Assembly (NCBI GenBank): GCA_963989245.1
Contig: OZ022340.1
Location: 35,906,002 to 35,970,001, forward strand
Length of the DNA: 64,000 nucleotides
Reading direction: 5' to 3'
Origin: Nansenia antarctica
Lineage: Eukaryota > Chordata > Actinopteri > Argentiniformes > Microstomatidae
In this document: positions 1 to 11,960 of the stretch, piece after piece
Layout of the letters: each line of letters starts with the position of its first letter
How positions within the stretch are numbered: the stretch's first letter is position 1
Notes under the pieces: generated by a model
Told to the model about the DNA's origin: nothing
Database searches by the model: none
Seen by the model: the letters and a program-made list of their open reading frames with translations, nothing else
Position numbers and translations under genes: made by a program

Positions 1-33
1 GCACTCTATTTGATACTCTTCTAGTATTCTAGT

Positions 34-987
34 TAGGGATGCACGATATGCATTTTTTCCAACCGATACCGATAACCGATGTTTACCCGCTTCTCGTGGC
101 CGATAACCGATATGAGAACAGATATAATTTCACAGTTGATAACCTGTAGTTCATGCACACCTGAAGGTAAGAAAGGCTATGTAGTGAGCAAAGATTGATG
201 ATTTAATATTCCATAGTGATCTCACCAAATCTAACTTACATCAATATTGTTAACACAACAAAGAGAACACTTCTGACTCTTCAAATGTTCATTTATTTAA
301 AAAAAGGAAATACATTTCGACATTGTTGAAAATCACATCACACTCGCTAGTCAAGCCAAACTATTGCAATGCATGGATTGGGTGAGTAATCCCCACTGCT
401 ACCTAGTTAACTAGAACACTACTTTACCTTGTTACCTAGTTAACTACAACACTACTTTACATTGTTAGCGGGCTCACAAAACAAGCTGTGTTAGTTGACT
501 AGCGACGTGTCATTCATTTTCAACAACGCTTAGCTCGCGCTTTTATTTTGAAATCGCGAAAATGAAAACAGAAGTCAATGTCGGAATGAGCCTCTCCTTG
601 TTCAGAGAACAGATGCCAAACTACCGACATGTTTGCTGTAATAATATGATTTGGCAGTAGAAAGCCATCAGTCAATAGCTCGTCTCATCCACAGAACAGC
701 ATGGGTTGCCTGCACTGTTTGATTGCGTATTTTAGAGCAGACTACAGAGATGGTGAACATTAGCACTCGCTAACATTGGCTATCTATTTACCTTAGCTTA
801 CCGTTAATTGACTGCATGGCTGTACGCAGGCGCAGCATCATGAGCGCGACAACCGGAACCGCAAATATTTCCGGCTTCATATTATTGGCTCTATATCGGC
901 AAAAAAATAATAAAACCGCTAAATATTTAATAACATTAATTTCCCAATATCGGGCCGATATTGCGCCGATAATATCGTGCATCCCTA
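34..987. mobile_element. Non-autonomous hAT transposon, intact ends
   Basis: The element starts TAGGGATGCACGATAT and ends with the inverse (ATCGTGCATCCCTA). It is flanked by a perfect 8-bp duplication, attctagt, at 26-33 and 988-995. An 8-bp TSD with a TAGGG terminus is the hAT hallmark. Subterminal CGATACCG/CGGCCGATAT motifs are repeated at both ends. No transposase-like ORF is visible, so it would depend on a transposase supplied in trans. Confidence 0.93.
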
Positions 988-1117
988 ATTCTAGTATACT
1001 AGTATACTTCCTAGTATTTGACTGCCTGTAGCCCAGTCACGAATAGTCCCAGTCTGGGTTTCCGTTAACCGGTAATTACCGGTCTGTGTCAAGAAACAGT
1101 GGTAATACCCTGGCTAG

Positions 1118-1211
1118 TGGCAGGGTTGCCAAATGGGATTGACCATTTACAGTCTAACCGCTAAATCCAGTAGCCCATTCGGCGATAACCCGCCCCATCT
1201 GGCAACCCTGC
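1118..1211. mobile_element. Short inverted-repeat element (MITE-like)
   Basis: About 94 bp begins TGGCAGGGTTGCC and ends GGCAACCCTGC, flanked on both sides by ctag. A diverged relative with the same core order (GTTGCCAGACGG ... ATCTGGCAAC) lies at 34391-34503. Superfamily not assigned. Confidence 0.5.
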
Positions 1212-1375
1212 CTAGCGGCCCACCATAGCGACCGAGAGCGAGCAAGAGGTAAAAATGGCGAGACAAACTAATACTATAAGCTGAAGAATTACTAATCGTA
1301 TCGGACAGCGACAAACACCTATATTATATTTTAATATGATGACCGGAATTTCTCCCATTTGTCCGGGACATTGAC

Positions 1376-1481
1376 AACTTCAGACAGAAACCTGGTCCAG
1401 TATTCTAACTTCAGACAGAAAACTGGTCCAGTATTCTAACTTCAGACAGAAACCTGGTCCAGTGTTCTCACTTCAGACAGA
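1376..1481. repeat. 31-bp tandem repeat, about 3.4 copies
   Basis: The unit AACTTCAGACAGAAACCTGG + TCCAGTATTCT is repeated with one or two substitutions per copy. Confidence 0.9.
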
Positions 1482-1519
1482 ACTATTTGTTTTTTTGTGC
1501 TTGCTGTAGCAAGCCCACG

Positions 1520-1700
1520 ATATGTTCCTCCCTGCTCCTCCTCCTCCTCCCTCCTCGCTCCTCCTGCCTCCTCCCTCTCTCCTCCTCCTTCTCCTCCTGC
1601 CTCCTCCTCCTCGCTCCTCCTCGCTCCTCCTCCTCCTCCCTCCTTCTCTCTCCTCCCCCTCCTCTCTCCTCCTCCCTGTTCCTCCTCTCTTCTCCTTCCT
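1520..1700. repeat. CT-rich low-complexity tract
   Basis: Degenerate (CTC CTC) polypyrimidine DNA with very few purines. The serine/proline/leucine ORFs across it come from the composition and are not genes. Confidence 0.9.
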
Positions 1701-1807
1701 GCAGGGTCAGAGCCTGGTCCAGTGGAGTGACCTCCCTCTTCTATTTAATGCGTCCTGCGTCTCTCTGCATTGTTGCTTTTACTCAAAATTACTTCCCTGG
1801 AGCCTAG

Positions 1808-2766
<959 letters not shown>

Positions 2767-3648
2767 AACTTTCCTAAAATGCCCTGAAATCAAATAAAGT
2801 CTCCAAAACAGTCAACATTCTAGAGAGGCCAAGGGTAACTATATTCACCAAACATGCATCTATTCCCATGATTCATTGTGCAGCCAACCAGTACGAGCCT
2901 CCCCAGTAGAATTCCATGCAATTTCCCCTGTTGGCTTATGTGTGAACGTGACTGACCAGGGGAATTCGCCCAGACTATTACCGGGTCACAACCATGTATT
3001 TTTCGTGGAATTTACATGGAAGCCTAGGTGTGAACAGAAGCCTGAAGATTGCCTGGTCAGTCTCCTTTCACAGCTGTCCTGCATCGTGCAACCAGCAGGG
3101 CAGAGCGCATAAAGAACTTCCCCAGACTCCAAATATCGCTACTGCTAAATATAATTCCACAACTGGACACTACTTAATTTCCAATCATAGTGGAGGTATG
3201 ATATATGGCAGATATATTGTATATGGCAGTCTCACCAGCTCAACGGTTCTTTGGTGGAAAGACATTTTTAACAAATTCCCACCGAAGTCAAAACACGAAA
3301 ATCTGCGCTCACTACCTTTTCCTGTTGAACATAAACTAAACCCTCAAAAAAAGTTTGGAAACGTTATTTCAGTCGATTCTTCCTCCCCTTTAATAATACC
3401 AATTGGTATTGTATTTTATATCGTTGGAAAGCCTGATTAGTCACCTTTACAACGAGGTACAACTTGTAAGGATCATGCATTCGTGGAATGAGTAACACAG
3501 CTAAACGTGTGGGTAGCGGCCTGTAGAATCTTCTTGTCGGTAAAATGATGGAATGGATCAATCTATTGAGGATTGTGATCTTAAATGCGTTGTGTCATCT
3601 CAGGATAGATTAGGTGCGCAGCATACACGATTTGACAAGAAAATAGAA
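2767..3648. other. Non-coding interval with pieces shared elsewhere in the window
   Basis: No credible gene. The stretch 3255-3360 (CAAAACACGAAA ... CTCACTACCTTTTCC) recurs in the same orientation at about 42940-43020. The ATATATGGCAG motifs near 3195-3230 resemble, inverted, 51600-51640. It is therefore dispersed repeat sequence of unknown class. Confidence 0.6.
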
Positions 3649-4034
3649 TGTTCAACACGGGTCGGAATCTCTGTACTTGATTTATTAAGACAGTCAGCGA
3701 ATGGTTCAGCCAGCACGGTAACCAGCATCCGGCATTCCACGACCATTCCACGACATTCAACGACATCATTATGACATACAGACAGGCTTAAATACTCTCT
3801 TGCCCACCCTCTGTCTGTGCCCTGGCGCCTAACCCCCAAGGTCTTTAAGATAACAACCTCTCGAGTCTGCATATTGTGGCGTTATTCCTACCCCTGAAGA
3901 GCAGGCTGACCTGGAAGGAACAGAATGTGTGTGTCTGAGTGACCTGAGAATAGAGTAGCCTATGTGTGTGTGTGTGGGTCTGTGTCATGTGTGTGTCTGA
4001 CAGACAGAAGCATAAATGTTGCTAAGATCTAACA
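3649..4034 (-). repeat. 3' LTR of a broken LTR retroelement
   Basis: On the - strand this starts TGTTAGATCT right after a polypurine tract and ends GTTGAACA, a TG...CA LTR of about 386 bp. It holds a TATA-like TATTTAAG (complement of 3786-3793) and an AATAAA signal (complement of 3680-3685) about 35 nt before the 3' end, as expected of U3-R-U5. No second LTR was found, so the exact 3' boundary is inferred from the terminal TGTT/AACA symmetry. Confidence 0.75.
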
Positions 4035-4043
4035 GTCCCCCCT
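4035..4043 (-). promoter_or_regulatory. Polypurine tract (plus-strand primer site)
   Basis: The - strand reads AGGGGGGAC immediately before the LTR start TGTTAG, the standard position of a retroelement polypurine tract. Confidence 0.75.
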
Positions 4044-4629
4044 AAATTCTAAACAACAAGTTACCGAATTTTAAAGATCAATGTATAACCAATAATAGTC
4101 AAACATATATGAGGCACCTACAAGTTTTTCAGCCAAACCCCATTGTATACTGGCCTGGCTGAAAACAGACGAATCAGCTCCTGCAAAGCACTCAAGGCCG
4201 ATATGTCCCTGGTTTCCGATAAGCTTTTAGCAAAACATAACTGGTGACAATTCTGATTCTGTACTGACACACAGAGCATTTTAGGAAGAAATACACCTAC
4301 ATCTTAACCATCCTTACACTTATAAGAAAATCAGCCATAAATCATGCGGGAGAAAAGTCCCCCCTCGGTTCCTCCGCTAGTCAGGGTCCGTTTGATTGAG
4401 TACCGACCCCCTCCCTGGAACTCTAACGGTCATCCATGGTCAAGGATGTAGAAACACAGGTGGTGTTCAAATTAGGGCTGGGCAAAGGATCAAAATTTCT
4501 TTTTCGATAATCGCAAGAATTAACGATCAATTATCGATTAATCGACAGTTTTTTTTTAATCGATCCTTTTTTTTTTTTCCTTGGGGAAAAAACTTTATTT
4601 GTGTTGCTATTGCACACATTCATTCATTC

Positions 4630-5500
4630 TAGGGCTGCCACAAACGATTATTTTTATAGTCGACTAGTCACCGATTATTTTAACGATTAGTCGACTAATC
4701 GGATCATAAATTACAGCTTATCGCACATTTACTCAATCGCTCTTATTTAGCTATCATCTTCTAAATCAGCTTCTAAATTTTGCTTGAAGTTGTTAGTTGT
4801 TGTTGTAGGCATGTGCTAACTAAAAATAAAGACAATTAAAATGATTGTTCACTCAAAAATAGATATTTTAATGAACTTTGCAGATTTATTTCTGGCATCA
4901 CTTGCATGTAATGTAATGTAAAGAGTAGTAGAGAGTGCAAACTGCTGAGTAAAATGAGGTAGGCTAGGCACTAGGCAACCAAAAGAATACAAAAACAAAA
5001 ATAAATACTTGTACAGAGTACAAAAGTTTTGCTTTCCATAGTAGAACGCGCCTTCTTAGCACTGTAACGTTAAGACAACATTTTTTGCTATTTGATAAGT
5101 ATCGCTTTGATGACAACGTTACAGCACATAACGTAAAATAATGTAAGAAGGCTTTTAACGTAACGATATCGTTAGCCAATAACAAGCTCACTAGCTTACC
5201 GAGACGAGCCATCGTCTTCCTCGTCATCTGCCACAACGTGCTTCCTTTTGAGATGCTCGAGCATCATAGACGTGCTGCCATGATAAGCGAGTTCAGCTTT
5301 GCAAATTGTATTTTTTACATTCTTTTTTTCAACGTTGTGGTTGAAATGCTCCCACACTTTAGACGTACGAGGACGGGAAGACATTTCTCTCTGTTTGTTT
5401 TTCCGGGGATGTCACGTGTGCCCCGGATGACCGACACTGCGCATGTACATCAAAGACACTGGGAGACGCTAGCCAGTGGCAGCTTCAGGGAAGAAAAACG

Positions 5501-5531
<31 letters not shown>

Positions 5532-5638
5532 TATTTCAGCTCCAAAAAAACATGCGACGACGTCGATTACCAAATATGTCGGTGACGATTTTGGTAATCG
5601 ACGTCGTCGCGACTAGTCGACTAATCGTGGCAGCCCTA
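4630..5638. mobile_element. hAT transposon nested inside the 4473-6111 hAT
   Basis: Ends are TAGGGCTGCCACAAACGATT and the inverse CGACTAATCGTGGCAGCCC + TA. TSD attcattc at 4622-4629 and 5639-5646 is perfect. Subterminal AGTCGACTAATCG repeats are dense. It retains one transposase exon (5200-5384, - strand); the rest of the gene is gone. A poly-A run near 5500-5530 lies inside. Confidence 0.93.
5200..5384 (-). pseudogene. Remnant BED-finger exon of a hAT transposase
   Basis: The frame starts with ATG at 5384 and includes SKVWEHF, a Cys-containing segment (TICKAELAYHG) and HLKRKH. This is the layout of a BED-type zinc finger: aromatic pair, C-x2-C-like part, then H-x-H region. The exon ends at a GT donor (CTCG|GTAAGC, donor complement of 5198-5199). 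Only one of the two expected cysteines of the C-x2-C pair is clear. No downstream catalytic exon exists in this copy, so it is a dead leftover of the autonomous parent. Confidence 0.55.
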
Positions 5639-7324
5639 ATTCATTCACATTCAAACTAGACACTACAGTCAGATAACAATCCTCTTAAACAAGGCAGTGA
5701 GTAGCTTAAATTGTTTAACTTAAAAACACATTTTACGTTATAAATAAAAATATAGAAAATAAGTAACTCACCATAGGAGCAGTAAAAAAACAGTTACTCA
5801 CAAATAGGAGGATGACTGAAAACGTTAGTGTCCTTAAGAGCGTCCAGCTTAACTTAAATTTAAACTCCAGCGAGAGACTGTAGGCGGCAGGCCTACTGGT
5901 TCTTGTTTAGAAAGATGATCATGTTAACATGTTCAGGGGTGAGAGACTAACGCAATCTGGTGACACGGGGACAAACTAATTTCCATTATTATTATTATAA
6001 AAAAAAAATATATATATATAAATATTAACGATTATCGAGCAAAATATTTTGTGATCGACCAAGATCCTTATCGACCAATTATCGATCGTCGATCATTGAT
6101 GCCCACCCCTAGTTCAAATCTCTACAGAGACCTCCCTGTCTCGTTATCACCAAATGCACCGGCTAGTTTCTCACCTCCCTGACCATCAGTTCGACCCCTA
6201 CATTACTACTAATTTAAACAAAACCTTACTGTTCTGTTCCCTGAATTGACCCTCCTCGAGAGTAGAATAGATCTCTCCTGCTAGATGATAGTTACTCCAA
6301 TAACACTACCAAAACAAGTAATTTGTTTTTAGAAAAGTATTTTTCAACAGCCTGATTAGTAGACATTGGTCAAAGGCCACAGCCTACCCTGTCTAATCTT
6401 TAATGCATACACTTTTACTGTAAAAAAAGGGATTAGCAATCTCATAACCATATTGTTGACATCCTATTAACCTACACCACATTCCCATTCACCAGAGTCA
6501 CCTAGGGAAGAAAGGTTAACCAATTTGCTTTTTATTTTATTTTCCACAGTCCAATATTCCCAATGTTCGATATTCAATCTTTAATCTTTCGAAGAGAGGT
6601 GGATCTCCCCCTTCCTCCTGTAGACTCGTCTCGGCTCTCCCTGTAGACTCGTCTCGGCTCTCCCCGATCAAGTCCTCTGCTGGGCCGTGTGAGAACAGGA
6701 GGCCTGGTTGTTCTCCCCCTGGTTTCATCGGCCGCACTCTTCCAGCTCCAATCAGATTGTTGTCTGGAACACAGGACACAAACCAACCAAGCAGTATCTT
6801 CGAAAATTCAAACACCACTGTATTCTTTCTCAAAACGTGTTTTTGTTCCATGCTGCTATTTTTCTAACTTTCAGGCAAAACTCTTATAACCTCCACAATT
6901 TCTGTTATAACCTCCCCCCTGGTTTCAACACTCGTATCTTTCCCTGCAGACACACCTGAAAGTAATATGGTACAGTGGGAGACATATTGAGACATCAGCT
7001 GTGATTTCCCAAAATGTCATCTTCTCCCCGAATAGGCCCCCACACTCTAAACAGTGTAGATCTGTAGTTCGAAGGCTCTGCACCAGTGACCCATGCCATT
7101 ATTGTCCCTCTTTTGGAGTGTTGAAACCCAATACTTTACAATTTCCCCAGAAGCAATTGTCAGATTGAGATACTGAGATGCAACGATCACATTTTAAAGA
7201 CAATGCCATCAAAAATTCAACTTTTTAGTTCCATTTAACTTCAATTACACCAGATGCACATTTTAGTCACACTCTCGATTATTCCTGCAGGACCTGTGTG
7301 TGTCCTTGCAAGATACAGCCAAAT

Positions 7325-7729
7325 CTCCCTGGCCCAATGGCCTGCTTTGCCACAATAGTGACACACATCAGTCATTCTCTCTCCCCCCTCTGCCCTGACA
7401 CACGACAGAGGGGTCTCCTACAAAGATTGTTGGCCTGTGTCATAGTTCTTTCGTCTACAGACTTCCAGCCAGTGTTCTAACAGGTCCCATTCTGGGACAT
7501 AACGGTACGCCACACTCCCTCCTCGGCCTTGTGGGCCAGATGAGGAGACGGCGCTCTCCCCCTCCTCTTCAGACTCATTGTAAACACACCACACGTGGTC
7601 CCATGCTTCCCCCTCCACCGAGGATGAATTCTGCATGTTAGCTTGTGCTAATTTCTCCTCTGCCTTAATCACTTCATGATGATAGACACAGCTAGTCAAA
7701 CTTATTTCTGAAACAGCTTGTGGTGACAT
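7325..7729 (-). pseudogene. Gag-like relic with a nucleocapsid zinc knuckle
   Basis: The - strand frame from ATG at 7729 runs 103 codons to a TAG near 7418 and continues in the same frame to a CCHC-type knuckle, C-H-Y-C-G-K-A-G-H-W-A-R-E (complement of 7325-7363). The final cysteine of CX2CX4HX4C is not in frame, because Ile stands where Cys is expected. Gag nucleocapsid knuckles bind genomic RNA during particle assembly. Strand, 3' LTR and polypurine tract agree on one - strand element. The in-frame stop, the damaged knuckle and the lack of pol mark it as dead. Whether the parent was a retrovirus-like or Ty3-like element cannot be told. Confidence 0.55.
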
Positions 7730-7905
7730 TCTAAGACTAGACTAGCCCGTGTAGAGAGGCAAGCGAGGGAGAGGGACAGAGTGAACTGTGTGTGTGTGTG
7801 TGTCGAGTCTGTGTGTTGAATCTGGCCAAGGTTACCTGACACAGAGTCCTTTTTTCCTCTGAGAATAACTCAACTCTTAAACTTGGTTGGGTCACTGAAT
7901 CAATG
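7730..7905 (-). other. Leader sequence upstream of the gag relic
   Basis: About 175 bp of non-coding sequence before the gag ATG, with a short (GT)n. The 5' LTR is absent: the element is cut where the CAGTGTTTCC transposon starts at 7906. No primer-binding site was recognised. Confidence 0.4.
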
Positions 7906-7976
7906 CAGTGTTTCCCCTAGGTTTGCTGCCTTGGGGGGGTGGAATGGACCGTGGCATGGACCCCCCCCCCCCCCCC

Positions 7977-8280
7977 AGGGAGTAAGACCCTGCGACATAC
8001 CAGCGTCATGTCCACGGGGTAAGACCCTGCGACATACCAGCGTCATGTCCAGGGGGCAAGACCCTGCGACATACCAGCGTCATGTCCAGGGGGTAAGACC
8101 CTGCGACATACCAGCGTCATGTCCAGAGGGTAAGACCCTGCAACATACCAGCGTCATGTCCAGGGGGTAAGACCCTGCGACATACCAGCGTCATGTCCAG
8201 AGGGTAAGACCCTGCGACATACCAGCGTCATGTCCAGGGGGTAAGACCCTGCGACATACCAGCGTCATGTCCAGGGGGTG
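7977..8280. repeat. 37-bp minisatellite, about 8 copies
   Basis: The unit GTAAGACCCTGCGACATACC + AGCGTCATGTCCAGGGG is tandemly repeated with few changes. The homologous element at 24768-24810 has only one unit, so the array expanded after the two copies separated. Confidence 0.95.
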
Positions 8281-8375
8281 TACCGTACTTGTACATTAAG
8301 CCGCCTCACGCTACTGAAACAGGAGATAGGCTCCTGCCCTATGGGCCATTAGGCTCCAGAACCAGCCGTTCTCAA

Positions 8376-9433
8376 TAGGGATGCACCGAAATGAAAATTC
8401 TTGGCCGAGGCCGAAGCCGAATTTAAGGAAACACTTGGCCGAATACCGAATACCGAATGTGTATCGGCAGTTTTTAATTTGATCATTGCATAAACTAAAT
8501 ACATTTTGCTTTTTATTCATGCTTCTCAAAGAAAGAAATTGAGATTGAAAAAAAATAACTTTTATATATAACTTATTATAACTAATTATCGTGGGATTTA
8601 ATCTCTACTGCTTTCCAGGGTTCAAGTTAATGATATTCATGATTTGTCTCTACATAGGCTTCAGAAAGTATTTAGACCCCTTCACTTTTTTCACATTTTT
8701 GAATAGATTTGCCATCAATCCACACACAGTACCCCATAATCTAAGTAAAAACGTTTTTTAATGTTTGCAAATGTATTAAAATGTAAATACAGAAATACCT
8801 CATGTACATAAGTATTCAGACCCTTTGTCACTCTTAAAATTAGGTCAAATGCTAAATGTCAACAAGTCATTCAACAAGTTGAATTGAGTCCACCTGAGTG
8901 TAAGGATAATAGTTCATGTTATTTCAGAATGAATATCTTTTGTTTTTATAGTCTCTGGTTTGCATAGAAACCACCGCATGATACAGCTGCATGTCATAAA
9001 CTCGTGTAGAACAGCTGGGAGTCTGAATATGTTTTCAACAAGGCAACAACTCTGCTTCTTCCGCTACGACTGCTAAGCTAACTAGCTAGATGAGTGTAAG
9101 GTTGCGTTCGTAAAGTCGCTCTGAGAGCGCTGGAGCGCACACTGGGCCCGACGTCATAGAGAAACCGAGTCATTTGATTGGACGAGAGGCATTCCACGAG
9201 TGCTGATCGGATTTCCTGAGTGAATTTACGAACGCAGCCAGTTTTGAAAGCGCGTCGCCTCGCGCCGCGCGCCTGTTGAGAGTTATATTTAATTGTATTG
9301 CGTCATCAAAACACGGCCACTATTCGGTGGTAAACATTCGGTGTTTTCACACATTCTGCCGAATACCGAATGTGCTTTATTTTGCGATATTCGGCCGAAT
9401 ACATTCGGTGGCCGAATGTTCGGTGCATCCCTA
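8376..9433. mobile_element. hAT transposon nested in copy 1
   Basis: Ends are TAGGGATGCACCGAAATG and the inverse TTCGGTGCATCCCTA. A perfect 8-bp TSD, gttctcaa, lies at 8368-8375 and 9434-9441. Subterminal GGCCGAATACCGAAT motifs are clustered. A shorter sibling lies at 57315-57963. No transposase ORF. A Tc1 fragment lies inside it. Confidence 0.93.
8657..8900. mobile_element. Tc1-like transposon end fragment
   Basis: The sequence begins GGCTTCAGAAAGTATTTAGA after a TA dinucleotide and continues as typical Tc1 5' terminal DNA (CACACAGTACCCCATAAT ...). Only about 240 bp is present. The transposase and the other end are missing. Confidence 0.65.
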
Positions 9434-10139
9434 GTTCTCAAGGCTACTTACTTATGTGGTCTTGACTACCTGTCCACTTTCTCACCTAGTTCTTGCTCTC
9501 TCTCTCTCTCTGGTGTGCTGACACCATCCTGCTCTCTCTCCTTCTCGCTCTCTCTATCCTCCTCTCTCCCTCTTTTGCTGTCAACCAAAAGGCAAACATA
9601 TTAACAACCAGAGTATTTATAATCTAATAAGAGGTATAAATTGATCCATATCAATTTATAACATAATTATAATTCAATATTGGATTGCTGTGGGCAATGC
9701 AGTCAGATAATGTCATTTTGACTTTACTCCCTCACCTGACAAAAAATCGTATGTCCAAATAAAAAACAGACATTTCCAATGCTTCAATCCACTGTCCATG
9801 TACTGTAAATATGCCATTATGGTATTACCATAAAGCCCAATTCTAGCAGAATAAGAAAGATAGTATATTTACTTTAAGTAAAATAATAAAGTGCATCCAG
9901 TTAGCTCTTTAGCTGGCATGTGTGCAGCAGACTAGCTCATCTAATCACCTCTGAGCTAGCTAGTTAGCTTGGTAGTTCTTTGACACTATTTTACATACCA
10001 TGGAACTATTATCAGACACTTTCTAGTCACAATAATAACGACCAATTTGAACCAACTTGCTCTGTTAGGACACTCAGCAATGCAGACGGTAGCTTAGCAT
10101 TGGCGCGGCTATATGACGTCATCAGTGGTCAACAAAGCG

Positions 10140-10440
10140 CAGACCCACAGGCAGTTCACATTATAGCAGGAGTGAACTGTTATCTAAAACATTAGCTTGT
10201 TGAAGCTAAGCAAACGGTAGCTTGGTGAACTTTCTTACTGGTAACTTGCTTGTTGGACTCGCTGGCTTGTTATGTTCATTTAGCCTATTCAGCCTCCCAG
10301 GTATGTTCTTTATGCTATTGTGTAGCTGAATAACTGTTAATGTGTTATGTTAATATACCGGACTTCTATTCAGCCTGTTGTTCTGTGTGCTATTGTGTAG
10401 TTGAATAAACTTGCCTTACGGTACTTATCAAATGTACATG
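10140..10440. repeat. Fragment of the CCGTATTTTCCGG element interior
   Basis: This stretch (GAAGCTAAGCAAACGGTAGC ... AGTTGAATAAACTTGCC) is the inverse of about 17080-17320 inside the mariner-like element at 16973-17524. Neither terminus is present. Confidence 0.7.
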
Positions 10441-10514
10441 TTGTGATATAGACACAGTGCACACACACGTCTCCTTTCACGGCTTACCAACACCAAGTTC
10501 TCGATTACTGTGCT

Positions 10515-11160
10515 GTCTCTCCGACCTGTCTCTCCTACCTGTCTCTCCTACCTGTCTCACCTGCCCAGGTGTCTCTCCTACCTGTCTCACCTGCCCAGGT
10601 GTCTCTCCTGAGCTCCTACCTGTGTCTCCTACCTGTGTGTCTCCTACCTGTGTCTCCTACCTGTGTCTCCTACCTGTGTGTCTCCTACCTGTGTGTCCTA
10701 CCTGTGTCTCCTACCTGTGTGTCCTACCTGTGTGTCCTACCTGTATCTCCTACCTGTGTGTCTCCTACCTGTGTGTCCTACCTGTGTGTCCTACCTGTAT
10801 CTCCTACCTGTGTGTCTCCTACCTGTGTGTCCTACCTGTGTGTCCTACCTGTGTGTCCTACCTGTATCTCCTACCTGTGTGTCTCCTACCTGTGTGTCCT
10901 ACCTGTGTGTGTCCTACCTGTGTGTCTCCTACCTGTGTGTGTCCTACCTGTGTGTGTCCTACCTGTGTGTGTCCTACCTGTGTGTGTCCTACCTGTGTGT
11001 GTCCTACCTGTGTGTCTCCTACCTGTGTGTGTCCTACCTGTGTGTGTCCTACCTGTGTGTGTCCTACCTGTGTGTGTCCTACCTGTGTCTCCTACCTGTG
11101 TGTCTCCAACCTGTCTCACCTGCGTGTCTCTCCTGAGCTCCTACCTGTGTGTCTCCTACC
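10515..11160. repeat. Minisatellite of TGTGTGTCCTACC-like units
   Basis: Variable 11-15-bp units (TGTCTCCTACC, TGTGTGTCCTACC, TGTGTGTGTCCTACC) run for more than 600 bp. Long open frames in several phases on both strands (Cys/Val/Leu/Pro repeats) follow from the repeat and have no gene features. Confidence 0.95.
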
Positions 11161-11162
11161 TA

Positions 11163-11281
11163 GGTGTCTCCATGGTGTCATGCTTGCCTGCTACCTCCAG
11201 CTCCTCTCCTGTGCCCTCCCATATGGACCTCTATGACCCCCAGCCCTGCCCAGGCTCCTCCCCCACGGCTCCCCCAGTCAG
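11163..11281 (+). other. Possible exon or exon-like segment
   Basis: A non-repetitive 119-bp stretch sits between an acceptor-like TCTCCTACCTAG and a donor-like TCAG|GTAACA. One frame, from an ATG at 11171, gives a Ser/Pro-rich peptide containing SHMDLYDPQPCPG. It could be a short host exon, but it joins a minisatellite and matches nothing I recognise. Low confidence. Confidence 0.2.
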
Positions 11282-11324
11282 GTAACACTGCTCTTTACTG
11301 GCTTATTCATTCTTTTGTTTTCCT

Positions 11325-11960
11325 TATCATTTAGTAAACGCTTTTATCCAAAGCGACTTACAATTACAGATTCCAGGGACAGTCTCCCTGGAGTAACTGA
11401 GGGTTAGACAGTCTCCCTGGAGTAACTTAGGGTTAGACAGTCTCCCTGGAGTAACTTAGGGTTAGACAGTCTCCCTGGAGTAACTTAGGGTTAGACAGTC
11501 TCCCTGGAGTAACTGAGGGCTAGACAGTCTCTCTGGAGTAACTTAGGGTTAGACAGTCTCCCTGGAGTAACTGAGGCTCAGACAGTCTCCCTGGAGTAAC
11601 TTAGGGTTAGACAGTCTCCCTGGAGTAACTTAGGGTTAGACAGTCTCCCTGGAGTAACTGAGGGTTAGACAGTCTCCCTGGAGTAACTGAGGGTTAGACA
11701 GTCTCCCTGGAGTAACTGAGGGTTAGACAGTCTCCCTGGAGTAACTTAGGGTTAGACAGTCTCCCTGGAGTAACTGAGGGTTAGACAGTCTCCCTGGAGT
11801 AACTGAGGGTTAGACAGTCTCCCTGGAGTAACTTAGGGTTAGACAGTCTCTCTGGAGTATTTTAGGGCTACGTGCCTTACTCAAGGACACACTAATGGTG
11901 GTGTTCCCAGGTGGGATTGGAACTCATGACCTTCTGATCACAGCTTCCACTCTTCTGGGA
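11325..11960. repeat. L2/SINE-like tail with internal 29-bp minisatellite
   Basis: Flanks match a very common teleost repeat: AAACGCTTTTATCCAAAGCG at the left, and CTTACTCAAGGACAC ... GGTGGGATTGGAACTCATGA at the right. Between them about 17 copies of the unit ACAGTCTCCCTGGAGTAACT + GAGGGTTAG fill 11373-11865. The unit resembles the segment normally single in that repeat. Confidence 0.8.

Larger units (their letters stand above)
4473..6111. mobile_element. hAT transposon carrying a nested hAT
   Basis: Ends are TAGGGCTGGGCAA and (inverse) TAGGGGTGGGCAT. It is flanked by a perfect 8-bp TSD, gttcaaat (4465-4472 and 6112-6119). Subterminal CGATAATCG / ATCGATTAATCG motifs occur at both sides. It sits in the internal region of the LTR retroelement and is younger than it. 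No own transposase seen. Confidence 0.92.
4035..7324 (-). other. Degraded internal region of the LTR retroelement
   Basis: Between the gag relic and the 3' LTR, leaving out the hAT inserted at 4473-6111, about 1.65 kb of internal sequence remains. I saw no protease, reverse transcriptase or integrase motifs. An open frame on the - strand at 6537-6851 (104 codons) contains a duplicated ESRDESTG/ESRAETSL-type stretch from a tandem repeat near 6620-6665 and matches nothing I know. The pol region appears to be deleted. Confidence 0.5.
7906..10085. mobile_element. CAGTGTTTCC-type hAT (5-bp-TSD family), copy 1, right end lost
   Basis: It starts CAGTGTTTCCCCTAGGTTTG. Nearly the whole internal sequence reappears inverted at 23638-24877, including the ATTAGATTATAAATACTC-like stretch and the CTAGCTAGCT region. 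Collinearity with that copy ends near 10070-10085, before the copy 2 terminus, so the right end is truncated or diverged. It carries an internal 37-bp minisatellite and a nested hAT (8376-9433). Confidence 0.75.

Noticed and set aside
1686..1800. Exon after CTTCCTGCAG at 1700
   Set aside because: Acceptor-like end of a CT tract only; no donor and no coding signal follow.
10457..11285. Cys/Val/Pro/Thr repeat ORFs of over 230 codons
   Set aside because: They follow from the TGTGTGTCCTACC minisatellite and are open in several frames at once.
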